This document shows positions 1-6,507 of a stretch of 9,275 bases of DNA, one piece after another (position 1 is the stretch's first letter; every line of letters begins with the position of its first letter). The stretch comes from Pseudomonadota bacterium (GTDB lineage Bacteria > Bdellovibrionota > Oligoflexia > Oligoflexales > Oligoflexaceae). The stretch lies in contig JAKQGS010000131.1 of assembly GCA_029556045.1 (NCBI GenBank), positions 1 through 9,275 on the forward strand, in the 5' to 3' direction. Both the position numbers and the translations under genes were made by a program. The notes beneath the pieces are model-generated. The model did not search any database. It worked only from the letters and a program-made list of their open reading frames with translations, and was not told the origin of the DNA.

Positions 1-516
1 TTTGGATACCTGCATCAGGTTCATGGTGCCGATACCAAGGCTGGATTCCAGTTCTGAGGATGGTACCCGCAGCACCACCGAAAGGCATTCTCCCGCCTGG
101 CGATCGACGCAAAAGGGTGCGGCTTCAGCGAGAGGTTGAGGACTGATGGTAGGAGCTTCGTCCCGTGGTTCGTCAACCGGTGTGACAGGTTCCTCAGTAG
201 GCTGTTCCTGCAAGGGACTTTCAATGGTGGGCGTCTCGTCTGCGGCAGGTTCCGGTGTTTGCTCGCCCCCAAGGGTTTCGTCGACTCCCGGTTCTTCGCT
301 GGCTGGCTTTTCGTTAAGTTCATTTGTGGAACCGGCGGTGACTTCTTTGCGATCCGCGTCCGTAACAGTGGTGGCGGGTACAGTCAATGACGCCAGATCG
401 AGAGGTTTGCGGGCGGGGTGCCGATCCGATTTCTTCGAATTTTCGCCACATGCGGCAATCGTCAGAATGCTGGTCAAGATCCCCAGCGGCAAGAGTCTGG
501 TCATGGTCTTCTGCAT
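1..516 (-). CDS. Lipoprotein of unknown function with Pro/Glu-rich tether (C-terminus off window)
   Basis: I read an uninterrupted minus-strand frame of 172 codons from the ATG at 514-516 to the window edge, with no stop, so the gene is partial at its 3' end. Residues 1-22 form a signal peptide (basic TMTR, then a hydrophobic LLPLGILTSILTIAA stretch) ending in the lipobox IAAC, with Cys23 as the predicted lipidated residue. Gly at +2 does not suggest inner-membrane retention, so an outer-membrane site is likely. Residues about 60-133 are low-complexity and rich in Pro, Glu, Thr and Asp, typical of a flexible periplasmic tether. From about residue 134 the composition becomes globular (FCVDRQAGEC, then SVVLRVPSSELESSLGIG), with two Cys (136 and 144) that could form a disulfide. 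A G-rich ribosome-binding site lies at 522-528; Met5 (502-504) is an alternative start. I recognise no family for the globular part. Confident it is a gene; function unknown. Confidence 0.82.
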   Translation of the reverse strand, partial: MQKTMTRLLPLGILTSILTIAACGENSKKSDRHPARKPLDLASLTVPATTVTDADRKEVTAGSTNELNEKPASEEPGVDETLGGEQTPEPAADETPTIESPLQEQPTEEPVTPVDEPRDEAPTISPQPLAEAAPFCVDRQAGECLSVVLRVPSSELESSLGIGTMNLMQVSK

Positions 517-849
517 AGCGGCCCCCCCTGATATGTGATCCCCAGTCAGGAGATCCGTTTTGTGATGGGCCGTGCATACCTGAGCATGAGACTTATGTAA
601 ATGTCATTGAGTGAATTTCAATTTTACGAAAGATTTTAATATTTAATACCCGTTATAATATTAAGAATCACAAAATCATATTAAAAGGGATTTTAAAGAA
701 CCCCCGTGCGAACGGGTGTGTAACTTGACAGTCATCGTGCGACAATCTGGCGGCGTTCATCCTTCGGGCAGGAGATATTCCGAAAAATTAATAAGGTCTG
801 AATTATCGCATCGCTATTAAACTCATGCGCCAGTCTTGCCTGCGCAGTT
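517..849. other. Divergent intergenic spacer with AT-rich core
   Basis: This 333-bp stretch lies between the divergently read lipoprotein and small membrane protein genes, and should hold both promoters. Bases about 600-700 are strikingly AT-rich compared with the flanks. They contain the inverted repeat at 636-664 and a perfect TATAAT on the plus strand at 654-659, though without a good -35 box 17 nt upstream. For the lipoprotein gene, the best minus-strand pair I see is TTGAAA (616-621) and a poor TACATA (594-599) with a 16-nt spacer. A small hairpin (CCCGT, GCGA loop, ACGGG) lies at 703-716. I see no convincing gene here, except that the small membrane protein may begin as early as about 802. 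Confidence 0.6.
636..664. repeat. AT-rich inverted repeat between divergent genes
   Basis: TTAATATT at 636-643 is the exact reverse complement of AATATTAA at 657-664. Three further inner pairs (TAA 644-646 with TTA 653-655) form if T656 is bulged, leaving a TACCCG loop. The right arm overlaps a perfect TATAAT hexamer (654-659). Position and symmetry would suit a regulator operator, but AT-only repeats also arise by chance in AT-rich DNA, and no regulator is identified. Confidence 0.4.
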
Positions 850-1107
850 TTGGGTATCAATATCATTCTGTGCGAAGTCAGCGGCACCTATAAAGCCATG
901 ATGACCTGGTCGGAAGGGGTGGGGCCTCTGTCCGGTAAAACACTTGTCGCAGTCATCGTTTGGGTGGTGGCCTGGTTTTTATTGAATATGAAAATGAAAG
1001 ACCAGGAAGTCGATCAAGGAAAAATCTGGCAACTATCGCTGGCTCTAATAGTGGTCGGACTTCTGGGAACCTTTCCCCCGTTTTTTACGTTATTTGCCAG
1101 TCATTAG
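850..1107 (+). CDS. Small integral membrane protein, unknown function (start uncertain)
   Basis: From the TTG at 850 this encodes 85 residues ending at TAG 1105-1107. Two hydrophobic helices are clear: about residues 29-46 (KTLVAVIVWVVAWFLLNM) and 62-83 (QLSLALIVVGLLGTFPPFFT), joined by a short charged loop (KMKDQEVDQGK). The strand-specific, hydrophobic, helix-loop-helix pattern argues that it is real. The start is doubtful: TTG 850 has no Shine-Dalgarno, while the frame stays open back to a TGA at 799-801. The added residues (IIASLLNSCASLACAVLG, then INIILC) would make a convincing first membrane helix. Options are a rare ATT at 802 with AAGG 5-6 nt upstream, TTG 850, or ATG 898/901, which would lose the first helix. 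The ATG at 825 is out of frame. The gene converges on the minus-strand ATPase, with 71 bp between the stops and no obvious terminator. I do not recognise the family. Confidence 0.55.
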   Translation: MGINIILCEVSGTYKAMMTWSEGVGPLSGKTLVAVIVWVVAWFLLNMKMKDQEVDQGKIWQLSLALIVVGLLGTFPPFFTLFASH

Positions 1108-1178
1108 GCTCCTATCAACCGGGGCACCCATCTCAGACCCACGTAAATTCCTGCTTGGGACGAGCGAGCACTTTGACT

Positions 1179-2351
1179 TTAAAACAATTCACCCCGGTGC
1201 AAGAGATCGACAAAAACCGGTACCGGGTAAACCTCAAAACCGTCATAGGACAACACGTCACTTCCCTGATAGACGCCCATCATCCTCTTATGGGTTTCCC
1301 CGGCTGCACTCTTGAGGGCCCGACTTGGTCCTTCGAATTCCCGCTTCCATTTGGTGGCTTGCTTAACTTCGATCGACACGAATTCGGCAGGGCGATTGAT
1401 GGTCTTTTTGCGTGTTTCAACAATGAAATCGATTTCTCCTCCGGAAGGGGAACCGTAATAGAATACTCCCTCCTTACCCCGTGAGACTTCCCGACGAATC
1501 AAAATTTCATTCAATATGAGAGTTTCAAACGCAAATCCCAGCCATAGACTATCTACATCCCCCTGATTTTGGCCGGCGGCGATTCGCGCCACTCCTGGAT
1601 CAAACCAATAGAATTTGGGGTGTTCGACTTCCCGGACTTTAAAGCCAGGTCGATAGGCCACCAGACGTGTACCTAAAAGCGTTTCTTCCAGGATCTGATA
1701 CCAGCTTTGGATGGTCGAGGCGCTTTTGCCGGCCTCGCGAGCCACGTTTTGAAAATTCAGGACCTGTGCATGAAAACGCCCGGACACCTCCAAAAAGCGG
1801 GCAAATTCATCCACCCTCCGCACCAACGCTTCCTCTCTTATTTCTTCTCTCAGATATGTCTCCACATAACTGATCAAAGTTTCTTCGGCTTCGGCTAGAT
1901 TCATAACGACTCGCGGCAGAGTTCCCAGCATTGCAAGTTCCTGCAAAGGGACGCGATCAGCCAGTTCCTTAAGGCTAAACGGGAACATTTTGTAGGTGTG
2001 GGCTCTCCCCCCTAACAAATTAGCACCCGCCCGACGCAGTTTGCGGGCGCTGGAACCGGTCAGTACAAAATTGAGGGAGCGGGATTCGATCAAGCGATGA
2101 ACTTCATCCAGCAGCTCCGGCAGTTTTTGTATCTCGTCGATGAACACCGTAGCATTGTCCGGTAGTGGTGCCGTCAGGGCTTCCAAATGTCCAGCATCTC
2201 GCTGCAGCTGTAGGAATTTTCGCTGGCTGAGGAGGTCGATTTCCAGATCGACATGAACGTTTTGCCGAACCCAAGTACTTTTACCAACCCCCCGCGGACC
2301 AAACAGGAAGTACGTGGCGGACGGAATGCGATATAGGCGTGATATAGACAT
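1179..2351 (-). CDS. AAA-type ATPase with C-terminal DUF4143 domain
   Basis: The 390-residue protein has an N-terminal AAA/STAND-like P-loop domain: Walker A GPRGVGKST (18-26), Walker B VFIDEIQKLP (69-78), a sensor-1-like LTGSS (97-101) and GGRA (114-117), where Arg116 could act in trans. A helical middle region (about 150-250) follows, then the DUF4143 domain. There GGEIDFIVE (304-312) and SIEVK (326-330) give the spaced E/D and E-x-K residues of a PD-(D/E)XK-like nuclease fold. Length and order match the widespread DUF4143 ATPase family. That family is common in bacteria and archaea and poorly characterised; links to mobile DNA or toxin-antitoxin-like behaviour have been suggested but not settled. 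The gene stands alone: a terminator separates it from kdpE and the next gene left is convergent. The ATG at 2349-2351 lacks a Shine-Dalgarno, so translation may be leaderless. Family call firm, biological role unknown. Confidence 0.9.
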   Translation of the reverse strand: MSISRLYRIPSATYFLFGPRGVGKSTWVRQNVHVDLEIDLLSQRKFLQLQRDAGHLEALTAPLPDNATVFIDEIQKLPELLDEVHRLIESRSLNFVLTGSSARKLRRAGANLLGGRAHTYKMFPFSLKELADRVPLQELAMLGTLPRVVMNLAEAEETLISYVETYLREEIREEALVRRVDEFARFLEVSGRFHAQVLNFQNVAREAGKSASTIQSWYQILEETLLGTRLVAYRPGFKVREVEHPKFYWFDPGVARIAAGQNQGDVDSLWLGFAFETLILNEILIRREVSRGKEGVFYYGSPSGGEIDFIVETRKKTINRPAEFVSIEVKQATKWKREFEGPSRALKSAAGETHKRMMGVYQGSDVLSYDGFEVYPVPVFVDLLHRGELF

Positions 2352-2357
2352 AACTAC

Positions 2358-2386
2358 AAATTAACACCGTTATTGTTGATTTGCAA
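2358..2386 (-). promoter_or_regulatory. Candidate leaderless promoter for the DUF4143 ATPase
   Basis: On the minus strand, TTGCAA (2381-2386; 4 of 6 matches to the sigma-70 -35 box) is followed after exactly 17 nt by TAATTT (2358-2363; a weak -10 box), which ends 6 nt before the ATG. Transcription would then start at or next to the ATG, which would explain the missing Shine-Dalgarno. An inverted repeat, TTGTTG (2373-2378) with CAACAA (2394-2399), straddles the -35 box. Both hexamers are imperfect, so this is only a candidate. Confidence 0.3.
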
Positions 2387-2474
2387 TACATTCCAACAAC
2401 TTCACTGTTGAAAAGCGATTAAATAGTGTAAGTATCTAATATTATAAAGACATAATGCGGCATGCTTATGTGAG

Positions 2475-2505
2475 CCAGTATGTCCCCTTATTGGCGACTT
2501 ACTGG
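2475..2505. repeat. Imperfect inverted repeat (hairpin) in the kdpE-ATPase spacer
   Basis: CCAGTA (2475-2480) pairs with TACTGG (2500-2505). An inner GTC/GAC (2482-2484 with 2496-2498) and CC/GG (2486-2487 with 2493-2494) extend the stem across small internal loops. A TTTT run at 2509-2512 follows on the plus strand, so it could act as a weak rightward terminator or a backup structure behind the kdp terminator. It may also be chance. Confidence 0.3.
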
Positions 2506-2554
2506 ATGTTTTGACGAGTATTGGAAGGTGAGGTGATTAAACAAGTTTTCCGAC

Positions 2555-2589
2555 AAAATCAGGCACCAACATTCTCAGATTGGGTGCCT
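2555..2589 (-). terminator. Rho-independent terminator of the kdp operon
   Basis: Read on the minus strand, AGGCACC (2583-2589) and GGTGCCT (2561-2567) form a perfect 7-bp GC-rich stem. Two A-T pairs (2580-2581 with 2568-2569) extend it past one bulged base, with a loop of about 10 nt. It is followed by GA and TTTT (2555-2558). The stem begins at the first-transcribed-last base of the kdpE stop codon, so it sits immediately after the last kdp gene. The T run is short, so termination may be incomplete. Confidence 0.65.
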
Positions 2590-3290
2590 TAAGGGTTCAC
2601 CATCTTGAGGCGATAGCCAACGCCGGCAGCGTTCTCAATCAAACTTCCAACTCCGGGCTGGGCGGCATCGAGCTTTTTGCGAAGCTGGCTGAAATAGACC
2701 CGGAGATAGTGGCCGTGCTCAACGGAATTGGGTCCCCAAATTTCTTTTAGAATGGTCCGATGGGGAACGATCTTTCCAGCATGACGAGCTAAGAGGCAAA
2801 GTAGGCCATACTCGGTGGCCGTTAATTTGATTTCCCGTTCTTCCACCATCACTTGATGTGACGAACGGTTAATCGCCAGCGATCCTGTTTTAAAGAGGGG
2901 GGCTTCACTATCCTCTTGGGTGCGACGAAATGCGACACGAATACGCGCTAACAACTCAGGAACGCCAAATGGTTTGGTAATATAGTCATCAGCACCTTGA
3001 TCCAGCGCCGCAACCTTGTCTTCCTCTGCATCGCGAACCGTCAGAAAAATAACAGGAACTTTGGACCATTCGCGCAAACGAATCAGGACTTGAAGTCCGG
3101 ATATATCCGACAGCCCGTGGTCCAAAAGGATTAAATCCGGTTTGAATTCGATGGATCGCTGAATGCCGTCGGCTCCGGAATGGGCAATTTCAACCTCAAA
3201 TTGATGCGCTTCTAAACTGTGACGGATAAATCGGCAAACCGACACTTCATCATCGATGATAAGTATTCTTCTGCGAGTGGGCGGTCTCAT
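2589..3290 (-). CDS. kdpE: KdpE, OmpR-family response regulator of the kdp operon
   Basis: KdpE is the DNA-binding partner of KdpD: once phosphorylated it activates kdp transcription when K+ is scarce. The 233-residue protein has a receiver domain (about 8-125) with acidic pocket Asp13/Asp14, phospho-acceptor Asp57, Thr84 and Lys106-Pro107. An OmpR/PhoB winged-helix domain follows (about 132-231), including the family-typical HYLRVYFSQLRKKL segment and the GVGYRL wing. The residues after Asp57 are unusual: the family norm LDLGLPDGDG reads LDHGLSDISG here, with His58 at D+1 and Ser61 in place of the nearly invariant Pro. The core catalytic residues are intact, so it should still work. The start is well supported: AAGGAG at 3299-3304 sits 8 nt upstream, and the ATG overlaps the kdpD stop (ATGA). 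It is the last gene of the operon, with a terminator right behind it. Confidence 0.96.
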   Translation of the reverse strand: MRPPTRRRILIIDDEVSVCRFIRHSLEAHQFEVEIAHSGADGIQRSIEFKPDLILLDHGLSDISGLQVLIRLREWSKVPVIFLTVRDAEEDKVAALDQGADDYITKPFGVPELLARIRVAFRRTQEDSEAPLFKTGSLAINRSSHQVMVEEREIKLTATEYGLLCLLARHAGKIVPHRTILKEIWGPNSVEHGHYLRVYFSQLRKKLDAAQPGVGSLIENAAGVGYRLKMVNP

Positions 3291-5971
3291 TGCATAATCT
3301 CCTTCAAATCATCGGGAGGTGTTTTAACTGGAATATTAATGATGATTTCAGCGCCAGTTCCATCACCACGATTCTTGGCATGCACGCTGCCCCCATGAAG
3401 TTCAATGATGCTTTTGACGATTGATAAACCCAGACCTAACCCGCCGGATGGCGTGCCAGGTGCCCGATAGAACTTTTCAAATAGTCTATGCTCATCGCCG
3501 ACCACGAGGCCGCGCCCCCGATCTTTGGTGCAAATTTTAATACACCTGTCCCCCCGAATAATTTCCACTTCAACTATAGTGCGAGGCGGGGAATAACGAA
3601 CCGCGTTGAGAAAGATATTCGATAGAGCATGTTTCAATAGCCCAAAATCTCCGTCGACTAATATCCCGATATCACCCGTCGTTACGAATGGACGGCCTTC
3701 ACACTCATCCGCGAGTTCTTCCCAGGATTCCTTAATTAAATCATCAATTTCAAACCATTCATGCTTTAATTGTAATGCGCCCTGCTCCAAGCGGGACATA
3801 TCGAGAAGATTTTCAACCACCCGGTCGAGACGATGGGAGGCGCGAACCAATTCATCCACCAATCCATCGCGGGCATTGGCGTCATTAAATGTTTTCGTGT
3901 CTTTGAGAGCTGTCGCAGTGCCAATGATGGCTGTAATCGGCGTTCTCAATTCATGGGAAACCGAATTAAGCAGCGTTTTATGCAATTTTTCTGAAGCTTC
4001 CAAAAGCTGCGCCTTTTGGGCGGCACCGATGAAAATATTGCGTTCAATGGCCACTGCAACATGAGCCACTACGGTATCGACAAAGTTTTCTTGTTCAAAA
4101 TTCCAAAAAGCCTGAGAGGGATCTGGATAAAAGATAAAAACACCGACGATCCCAGAATTGCCGATGAGAGGGAGGCATAAACAAGAAGATCCTGATAATG
4201 TTTGTGTAGACCAGCCAGCTCGCTTTTTATTCGTCACCACCCATTCTGCAACCGCGCGATCATTAGGGCTCAAAGGTGCGGCCAGGGGAATTTGTGATGG
4301 CAACTTGCCGTCAGTATCGATCAACCAGACATAAGCCCGTCCCCCTAATTGCCTCGTTACGGCGGAAGTTAACACCGTAAGGATATCTAAAGTGCTTTTG
4401 GCATCAGCGATGCGGTTGCCCAGCTCATAGAGATTTCGTGCGCGTCTTTCGCGGTTTTCAAGGATCTTTTCCTGTGTTCTGATCTTTGAGGTCAGGTATC
4501 CGGTAATGACGGCAACCAGGAAAAAAGATCCCAGCATCATCAAATCTTCTTGACGATGAATAGCAAACGTGAATTTGGGGGGTATGAAAAAGTAGTCCCA
4601 CACCAGACCGCTGAAAACAGCCGCAAAAATAATCGGTCCACGGGAGGCAAATCCGGCCACCACGAGAATGCTGAGAAGGAATAGTGAGCCTAAGGCTTGG
4701 TAGCCGATCAAAGGCATAAGTCCATATGACAGAACGGAGACGAAAGTTAAAAAGAAGCTGGTATAATAATAAGACAACCACTTCGACTTAAATTCAGGAA
4801 CCCGTATGTGCCATCCCCGATATCGCGGAGGGCGCTCCGCACGAATCACATGGACATCGATTTTGCCGGTTGTGCGCACCAGTTGGTCCAAAAGGGTCCC
4901 CCCCGCGATCAAATCTTTTAAAAAACGCCGATCGGGACGCCCCATGATAATCTGAGTGACATTTTTTTCCTCGCAAGTCCTTTGAATGGCGGCGGCTAAA
5001 TGCGTATCGACCGTCGTCACGATCTCAGCCCCCAACTCCCGCGCCAATTCAATGTTTTTTTTCAGGCGGATTTCATCGTCTTTTTCCAGACTTTCACCCG
5101 TATCCACATAGAGTGCGATCCACGGGGCTTCAAGACTATACGCCATTCGCCGTGCTGCGCGAATCAGGCGGGGAGAATATGGGCTATGACTTATGGCGAC
5201 CAGCAATCGTTCGTTGATGCTCCAAGGCCCTTCAATGCCCTTAATGGCCATTTGTCCTTGTAAGTCCTGATCGACTTTTTCGGCCGTCAATCGCAACGCC
5301 AATTCTCTCAGGGCTGTGAGATTTTCTTCCTTAAAAAAATTCTTTGCTGCCAGTTCCGCTCGTTCACCAAGATAGACTTTCCCTTCTTTGAGTCGTTGTA
5401 ACAATTCTTGCGGTGGCAAGTCGATCACTTCGATTTGATCAGCAATTTCCAGGAGAGAATCGGGAACCGTCTCACGGACGACCACACCGGAAATCTGTGC
5501 CACCTGATCATTGCGGCTTTCGATATGCTGTATATTGACTGTGGTATATACATCGATGCCAGCATCCAGAATTTCGATCACGTCCTGGTGGCGCTTTTGA
5601 TGGCGGGCCGTTGGCACGTTAGTATGAGCCAGTTCGTCGATCAGAACGATGTCGGGTTTTTGTTCAAGAATCCCGTCCAGATCCATTTCAGATAAAAAAG
5701 AGCCTTTATACTCCAGCAACTTCTTAGGGATGATCGGAATTCCGGACACCAACTCTTCCGTCTCACGGCGGCCGTGTGTCTCCACCACCCCGATTTTCAC
5801 TCGTTTACCGCGGGCCAATTGTTCGTGGCCCGAGCGTAACATGGCATAGGTTTTGCCAACGCCGGGACACATGCCAAGAAAGACGCGAAGTTTGCCGCGT
5901 CTATCAAGGCTCTCCATTTTTTGCACCGCCCGCAAAATCTGGTCTGGATTTCGTCGGCGTTGTTCATTCAT
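3287..5971 (-). CDS. kdpD: KdpD, K+-responsive sensor histidine kinase
   Basis: KdpD is an inner-membrane kinase/phosphatase that controls KdpE in response to K+ limitation. All family modules are present in 894 residues. The N-terminal KdpD sensor domain (about 26-235) carries Walker A GMCPGVGKT (33-41) and Walker B VLIDELAHTN (109-118). A universal-stress-protein-like domain follows (about 254-376), then four closely packed membrane helices (about 398-424, 428-443, 446-464, 476-495) and an Arg cluster (RERRAR, 507-512). Next come a GAF-like domain (about 520-645) and the kinase core. That core has the H-box SHELRTP with phosphorylated His673, N-box Asn785/Asn789, G1 box DRGRG (817-821) and G2 box GGLGLGL (843-849). 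Total length and His position match E. coli KdpD as I remember it. The start overlaps the kdpC stop (ATGA), with GAGAGG at 5980-5985 as ribosome-binding site; the stop overlaps kdpE the same way. Nothing appears broken. Confidence 0.97.
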   Translation of the reverse strand: MNEQRRRNPDQILRAVQKMESLDRRGKLRVFLGMCPGVGKTYAMLRSGHEQLARGKRVKIGVVETHGRRETEELVSGIPIIPKKLLEYKGSFLSEMDLDGILEQKPDIVLIDELAHTNVPTARHQKRHQDVIEILDAGIDVYTTVNIQHIESRNDQVAQISGVVVRETVPDSLLEIADQIEVIDLPPQELLQRLKEGKVYLGERAELAAKNFFKEENLTALRELALRLTAEKVDQDLQGQMAIKGIEGPWSINERLLVAISHSPYSPRLIRAARRMAYSLEAPWIALYVDTGESLEKDDEIRLKKNIELARELGAEIVTTVDTHLAAAIQRTCEEKNVTQIIMGRPDRRFLKDLIAGGTLLDQLVRTTGKIDVHVIRAERPPRYRGWHIRVPEFKSKWLSYYYTSFFLTFVSVLSYGLMPLIGYQALGSLFLLSILVVAGFASRGPIIFAAVFSGLVWDYFFIPPKFTFAIHRQEDLMMLGSFFLVAVITGYLTSKIRTQEKILENRERRARNLYELGNRIADAKSTLDILTVLTSAVTRQLGGRAYVWLIDTDGKLPSQIPLAAPLSPNDRAVAEWVVTNKKRAGWSTQTLSGSSCLCLPLIGNSGIVGVFIFYPDPSQAFWNFEQENFVDTVVAHVAVAIERNIFIGAAQKAQLLEASEKLHKTLLNSVSHELRTPITAIIGTATALKDTKTFNDANARDGLVDELVRASHRLDRVVENLLDMSRLEQGALQLKHEWFEIDDLIKESWEELADECEGRPFVTTGDIGILVDGDFGLLKHALSNIFLNAVRYSPPRTIVEVEIIRGDRCIKICTKDRGRGLVVGDEHRLFEKFYRAPGTPSGGLGLGLSIVKSIIELHGGSVHAKNRGDGTGAEIIINIPVKTPPDDLKEIMQ

Positions 5972-6507
5972 GGTTGAAACCTCTCGTCGAGGGCGAGGTT
6001 GAGCTTCAGGACATTAACACGCTCTTCGCCTAAAAATCCCCATTGACGGGCTTCAACCAAGCTGTCGACAAGTTCTTTGATGGTAGATTCCAGTTGGTTG
6101 CGGGTTTTAGCGATCCGCTCAATTTGCATATAGGCATCATCTCTTTTGATGTGTGGGTCCAGGCCGCTTGCGGAGGCAAAAAGGAGGGTGCCCGTCATCC
6201 CCTGTTTTTTTCGCTCTTCGACTTTTTGTATCAAATCATGACTGATGGGGCCTGAGTTACTTCCTCCGGACGTCATTGGATTATGGTCAACCGCCGACGG
6301 TCGCGACCAAAAATACCTGTCCGATTTGAAACTTTGACCGATCAGTTCTGACCCAACCACCGTCCCACGGCGCGGCGACAGGAGGCTTCCCCCAGCCTTT
6401 TCAGGAAAAGCCATCTGAGACACGGCTGTCATCACGAGGGGGTAAACGAACCCCAGCAGTATAGAGAATACTGCAAGCCATCGAACAGAGGTAAAAAAGA
6501 CCTTCAT
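5968..6507 (-). CDS. kdpC: KdpC, small subunit of the K+-transporting ATPase
   Basis: KdpC is the single-span subunit that stabilises the KdpA-KdpB pump and raises its ATP affinity. The 179-residue protein has one N-terminal membrane helix (about 8-30) and a periplasmic domain with family motifs: GSELIGQSF (52-60), YFWSRPSA (65-72), SGGSNSGP (80-87), SGLDPHI (114-120) and [16 protein letters not shown] (158-173). Residue 113 is Ala where the family usually has Gly (SGSGLDPHI), a mild variation. It is slightly shorter than the E. coli protein (about 190 residues). The ATG overlaps the kdpB stop by 4 nt, with AGGGG at 6515-6519, 7 nt upstream, inside kdpB. The end overlaps kdpD. The context leaves no doubt about the assignment. 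Confidence 0.97.
   Translation of the reverse strand: MKVFFTSVRWLAVFSILLGFVYPLVMTAVSQMAFPEKAGGSLLSPRRGTVVGSELIGQSFKSDRYFWSRPSAVDHNPMTSGGSNSGPISHDLIQKVEERKKQGMTGTLLFASASGLDPHIKRDDAYMQIERIAKTRNQLESTIKELVDSLVEARQWGFLGEERVNVLKLNLALDERFQP

Noticed and set aside
146..538. Plus-strand open frame of 130 codons, Ser/Val/Gly-rich
   Set aside because: It is antisense to the lipoprotein gene; the minus-strand frame has a signal peptide, lipobox and ribosome-binding site, and the plus frame has no domain-like features.
21..577. Two shorter minus-strand frames (21-323 and 320-577)
   Set aside because: They lie in a different frame over the lipoprotein gene, with Arg/Pro/His-rich, non-protein-like composition.
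606..622. ATTGA...TCAAT repeat resembling an FNR/CRP-type site
   Set aside because: The spacing between TTGA and TCAA is 7 nt rather than the 6 of an FNR site, and only five bases per arm match.
725..730. Perfect TTGACA -35 box on the plus strand
   Set aside because: The bases 16-18 nt downstream (around 747-753) are GC-rich and do not resemble a -10 box; GACAAT at 741-746 is only 10 nt away.
960..1484. Plus-strand open frame of 174 codons
   Set aside because: It overlaps the small membrane protein out of frame and runs antisense into the DUF4143 ATPase; it has no recognisable domain.
2451..2470. CATAATGC/GCTTATG hairpin as a terminator
   Set aside because: The stem is AT-rich with a bulge and there is no continuous T run on either side; likely chance.
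3606..4064. Plus-strand open frame of 152 codons opposite the KdpD kinase core
   Set aside because: It is antisense to the conserved H-box region of kdpD; a shadow of a strongly conserved gene.
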